Notes under the pieces: generated by a model
What the model saw: the letters and a program-made list of their open reading frames with translations, nothing else
Told to the model about the DNA's origin: nothing
The model's database searches: none
Made by a program: the position numbers and the translations under genes
Part shown: in pieces, positions 14,667 through 16,378 of the stretch
Layout: each line of letters opens with the position of its first letter
How positions within the stretch are numbered: position 1 is the stretch's first letter
NCBI GenBank assembly: GCA_026390275.1
Contig: JAPLGF010000306.1
Coordinates: 3,882 to 20,259, forward strand
DNA: 16,378 nt
From: Candidatus Atribacteria bacterium
GTDB lineage: Bacteria > Atribacterota > Atribacteria > Atribacterales > Atribacteraceae
Reading direction: 5' to 3'

Positions 14667-16258
14667 CAGCGGGACGTCTTCTGTAAGTTAAGAAAAGTTT
14701 CGATATTGTAGATTCCAAATAAGGGGTCTGGCTTCCACCCGGTAAATTCTTTGCTGAAAGGGGTGACGATAACGTTCCAGTACAGGGGAATGACCGGAAG
14801 GTTCAAGGCTAAATAATCCTGAACGGCATAGGCCAGTTTTTTCAGAGCATCTTTGTCGGTGGTGGAGAGAAGACCATCAACCATCGCTAAGAATGGGGGA
14901 TCATCCACGATATGCAAAACTCCTTCTCCCGTACGTCTGAAATCAAAATATGCCGTTCCCCAGCTGGCATAAACCATCATCCCCCAGGGCGACGTCCTGG
15001 TCACCGTCAGGTCATAGTCATAGTTATCCTTCAAGGCAATCCAGGTGCTTTCATCAACCGTCTTGATATCAACCCCGATCCCCACCGCCCCTAAGTATTC
15101 TTTCACCAGTTCCGCCCGGCGGGCATAATCCGGTTCCGCTAAAAGCATCAGTTGCAGGTCTTTCCCATCCCCTCCTTCCCGGAGACCATTTCCCGTACTA
15201 TCCTGGTACCCGGCTTCATCCAGCATTTTCTTTGCCTTATCCACGTTATAGGACAATTTCTCGGTTTCTTTGAAATTTTCCATACTTTCCGGTACGAAGC
15301 CCCGGTTTGGAACCCGGGCATAACCCAGGGCATCAAGCTTGATGAGTTCTTCATAATTGATGGCATAGGCAATGGCATTCCGGAAGTGAAGATCGGACAG
15401 GGGAGCTCGCTGGAGATTTAAACCCAGGAAATAGAGCCCGACGTTGAGTTTCTCGACAAAATCAAACCGCCCGGTTTGCTTGAGTCGCTCAATGTTGGGA
15501 TACGGGTAGGAAGAGGCATATTTATAATAGGTATCCACTTCTCCTTTTTCCAGTGCCAGGGAAAGGACATCGCTATTGTTGTACAGATGGAGTTCAATCC
15601 GGTCAAGCCAGGGTGCTTTCCCTTTCCAGAAAGGATTCCGGTTAAAAACAATCACGCCGGCATCCAAATCCACTTTTTGAATATAAAAGGGTCCACAGCC
15701 AACATTTTCACCAGTGTTGGTATAATCCTGCGGTTTTCCAATTTTCTCCCAAAGATGTTTGGGCAGGATATTGTAACTGGCCAGATCCCGGTCGATCCGG
15801 GTAAATGGTTTATTGAAGGTGAGAACCACGGCGTTCGTTCCGGATATAGAAACATCCTTCAGCTCACTTTTCAGCCAGCCTGCCCAGGGAACATTTTGAG
15901 CCATAAACTGGATGGTGAATTTGACATCTTCCGGGGTCACTTTCGTTCCGTCACTCCAGTAAAGATTATCATCAAGGTAAAAGGTCCAGATGGTGTTATC
16001 GGGAGAAGCGGCAAAAGAGCTGGCAGTCTGTCCGACAATTTCTCCCTCGGTATTCATCCTGGTCAAAGGTGGATTGGAAAGATGCGCAAAGACTGGGAGA
16101 TTGTCATCAAAAACCAGATTGGCACTGCTGACCAGGTTGGGAGTACCGATTTTCAGGATGTTTTCTGCAGCTTGCACCGAAAAATTTAGAAATACCATCC
16201 CTACCATGCCCGCGAAAATCAACAGAATGACAAAGGACCCTCTTTTTCCCCTTTTCAT
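14666..16258 (-). CDS. ABC transporter solute-binding protein, family 5
   Basis: The protein has 530 residues. I placed the start at ATG 16258, which has GGAGGTG just upstream and begins a signal peptide (MKRGKRGSFVILLIFAGMVG.., cut after SVQA); there is no lipobox Cys, so it is likely a free periplasmic protein. Family-5 features are LSNPPLTRMNTEGEIVG, DDNLYWSDGTKVTPEDVKFTI (about 107-127), GCGPFYIQKVD, FRNAIAYAINYEELI and LPVIPLYW near the C-terminus. These proteins bind peptides, nickel chelates or similar solutes and deliver them to DppBC-type permeases. The segment TRTSPWGMMVYASWG lies where nickel/opine-type proteins have a TRTWG-like stretch, so a non-peptide ligand should be kept in mind. 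It is the first gene of the minus-strand unit. Confidence 0.92.
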   Translation of the reverse strand: MKRGKRGSFVILLIFAGMVGMVFLNFSVQAAENILKIGTPNLVSSANLVFDDNLPVFAHLSNPPLTRMNTEGEIVGQTASSFAASPDNTIWTFYLDDNLYWSDGTKVTPEDVKFTIQFMAQNVPWAGWLKSELKDVSISGTNAVVLTFNKPFTRIDRDLASYNILPKHLWEKIGKPQDYTNTGENVGCGPFYIQKVDLDAGVIVFNRNPFWKGKAPWLDRIELHLYNNSDVLSLALEKGEVDTYYKYASSYPYPNIERLKQTGRFDFVEKLNVGLYFLGLNLQRAPLSDLHFRNAIAYAINYEELIKLDALGYARVPNRGFVPESMENFKETEKLSYNVDKAKKMLDEAGYQDSTGNGLREGGDGKDLQLMLLAEPDYARRAELVKEYLGAVGIGVDIKTVDESTWIALKDNYDYDLTVTRTSPWGMMVYASWGTAYFDFRRTGEGVLHIVDDPPFLAMVDGLLSTTDKDALKKLAYAVQDYLALNLPVIPLYWNVIVTPFSKEFTGWKPDPLFGIYNIETFLNLQKTSR

Positions 16259-16378
16259 TTCGCACCTCCTGGTGATCGCACGAAAACCCTTGACCCGTGT
16301 TAATATGATTATATAAGCGCTCACCGAAAGGGAAGTCAAGTTCGGACCTCAACAACTCCCCAATTCCCCATTTCCACA
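16259..16378 (-). promoter_or_regulatory. Probable promoter of the ABC transporter unit
   Basis: On the minus strand TTGACT (16339-16334) and TATATA (16315-16310) are spaced 18 nt; TATAAT (16313-16308) overlaps it at 20 nt. This sits 52 nt upstream of the binding-protein ATG and is the best promoter in the window. GGAGGTG precedes the ATG. Nothing further is recognised to the right edge. Confidence 0.6.

Noticed and set aside
15476..16189. 237-codon open frame on the plus strand opposite the binding-protein gene
   Set aside because: It is a shadow of a well-supported solute-binding protein; it has no family resemblance and no ribosome site context.
1..16378. CRISPR array, insertion sequence, tRNA, rRNA or prophage
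   Set aside because: No regularly spaced repeats, transposase motifs, cloverleaf or rRNA-like stretches were found on reading both strands. The only repeat seen is the two-copy element.

Overview
The window is a gene-dense stretch of bacterial chromosome with tight operons, good Shine-Dalgarno sites and moderate GC. No phage, transposon, CRISPR, tRNA or rRNA is visible. The exported proteins (DUF4139-like proteins, a PepF-type peptidase, a family-5 solute-binding protein) carry signal peptides with no lipobox cysteine, which fits a diderm envelope. Peptide and organic-acid uptake suggests a heterotrophic, possibly fermentative anaerobe. I cannot assign a phylum from the sequence; Atribacterota, Synergistota or Thermotogota-like bacteria would fit, but that is only an inference.

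Layout. (1) Minus strand, 3025 to 1: two tandem paralogous secreted DUF4139-like genes, the first interrupted by an in-frame TGA, then the 5' part of a PIG-V-like membrane mannosyltransferase that runs off the left edge. That partial gene has no stop in the window. (2) Plus strand, 3261-6738: an exported oligoendopeptidase F followed by xseA-xseB (exonuclease VII). (3) Plus strand, 6855-8648: a 58-residue single-helix protein and a sodium:solute symporter, a recognised pairing. (4) A convergent junction at 8649-8751 with a 15-bp perfect hairpin and one copy of a dispersed repeat. (5) Minus strand, 16258 to 8752: one probable seven-gene transcription unit. It holds a solute-binding protein, a single-chain DppB-DppC permease, two ABC ATPases, a DUF485 protein, an ActP-type symporter and a HAD phosphatase.

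How the genes work together. The exported peptidase could make peptides outside the cytoplasm, and the SBP/permease/ATPase system would import peptides or a related solute. Two sodium-symporter-fold carriers, each with its own small membrane partner (the 58-residue protein, and DUF485), sit in separate units. The most unusual points are the fused permease, in which the DppC half has lost its first membrane segment and so raises a topology puzzle; the conserved-frame TGA in the first DUF4139-like gene; and a repeat of about 45 nt that abuts the stop codons of two unrelated genes.
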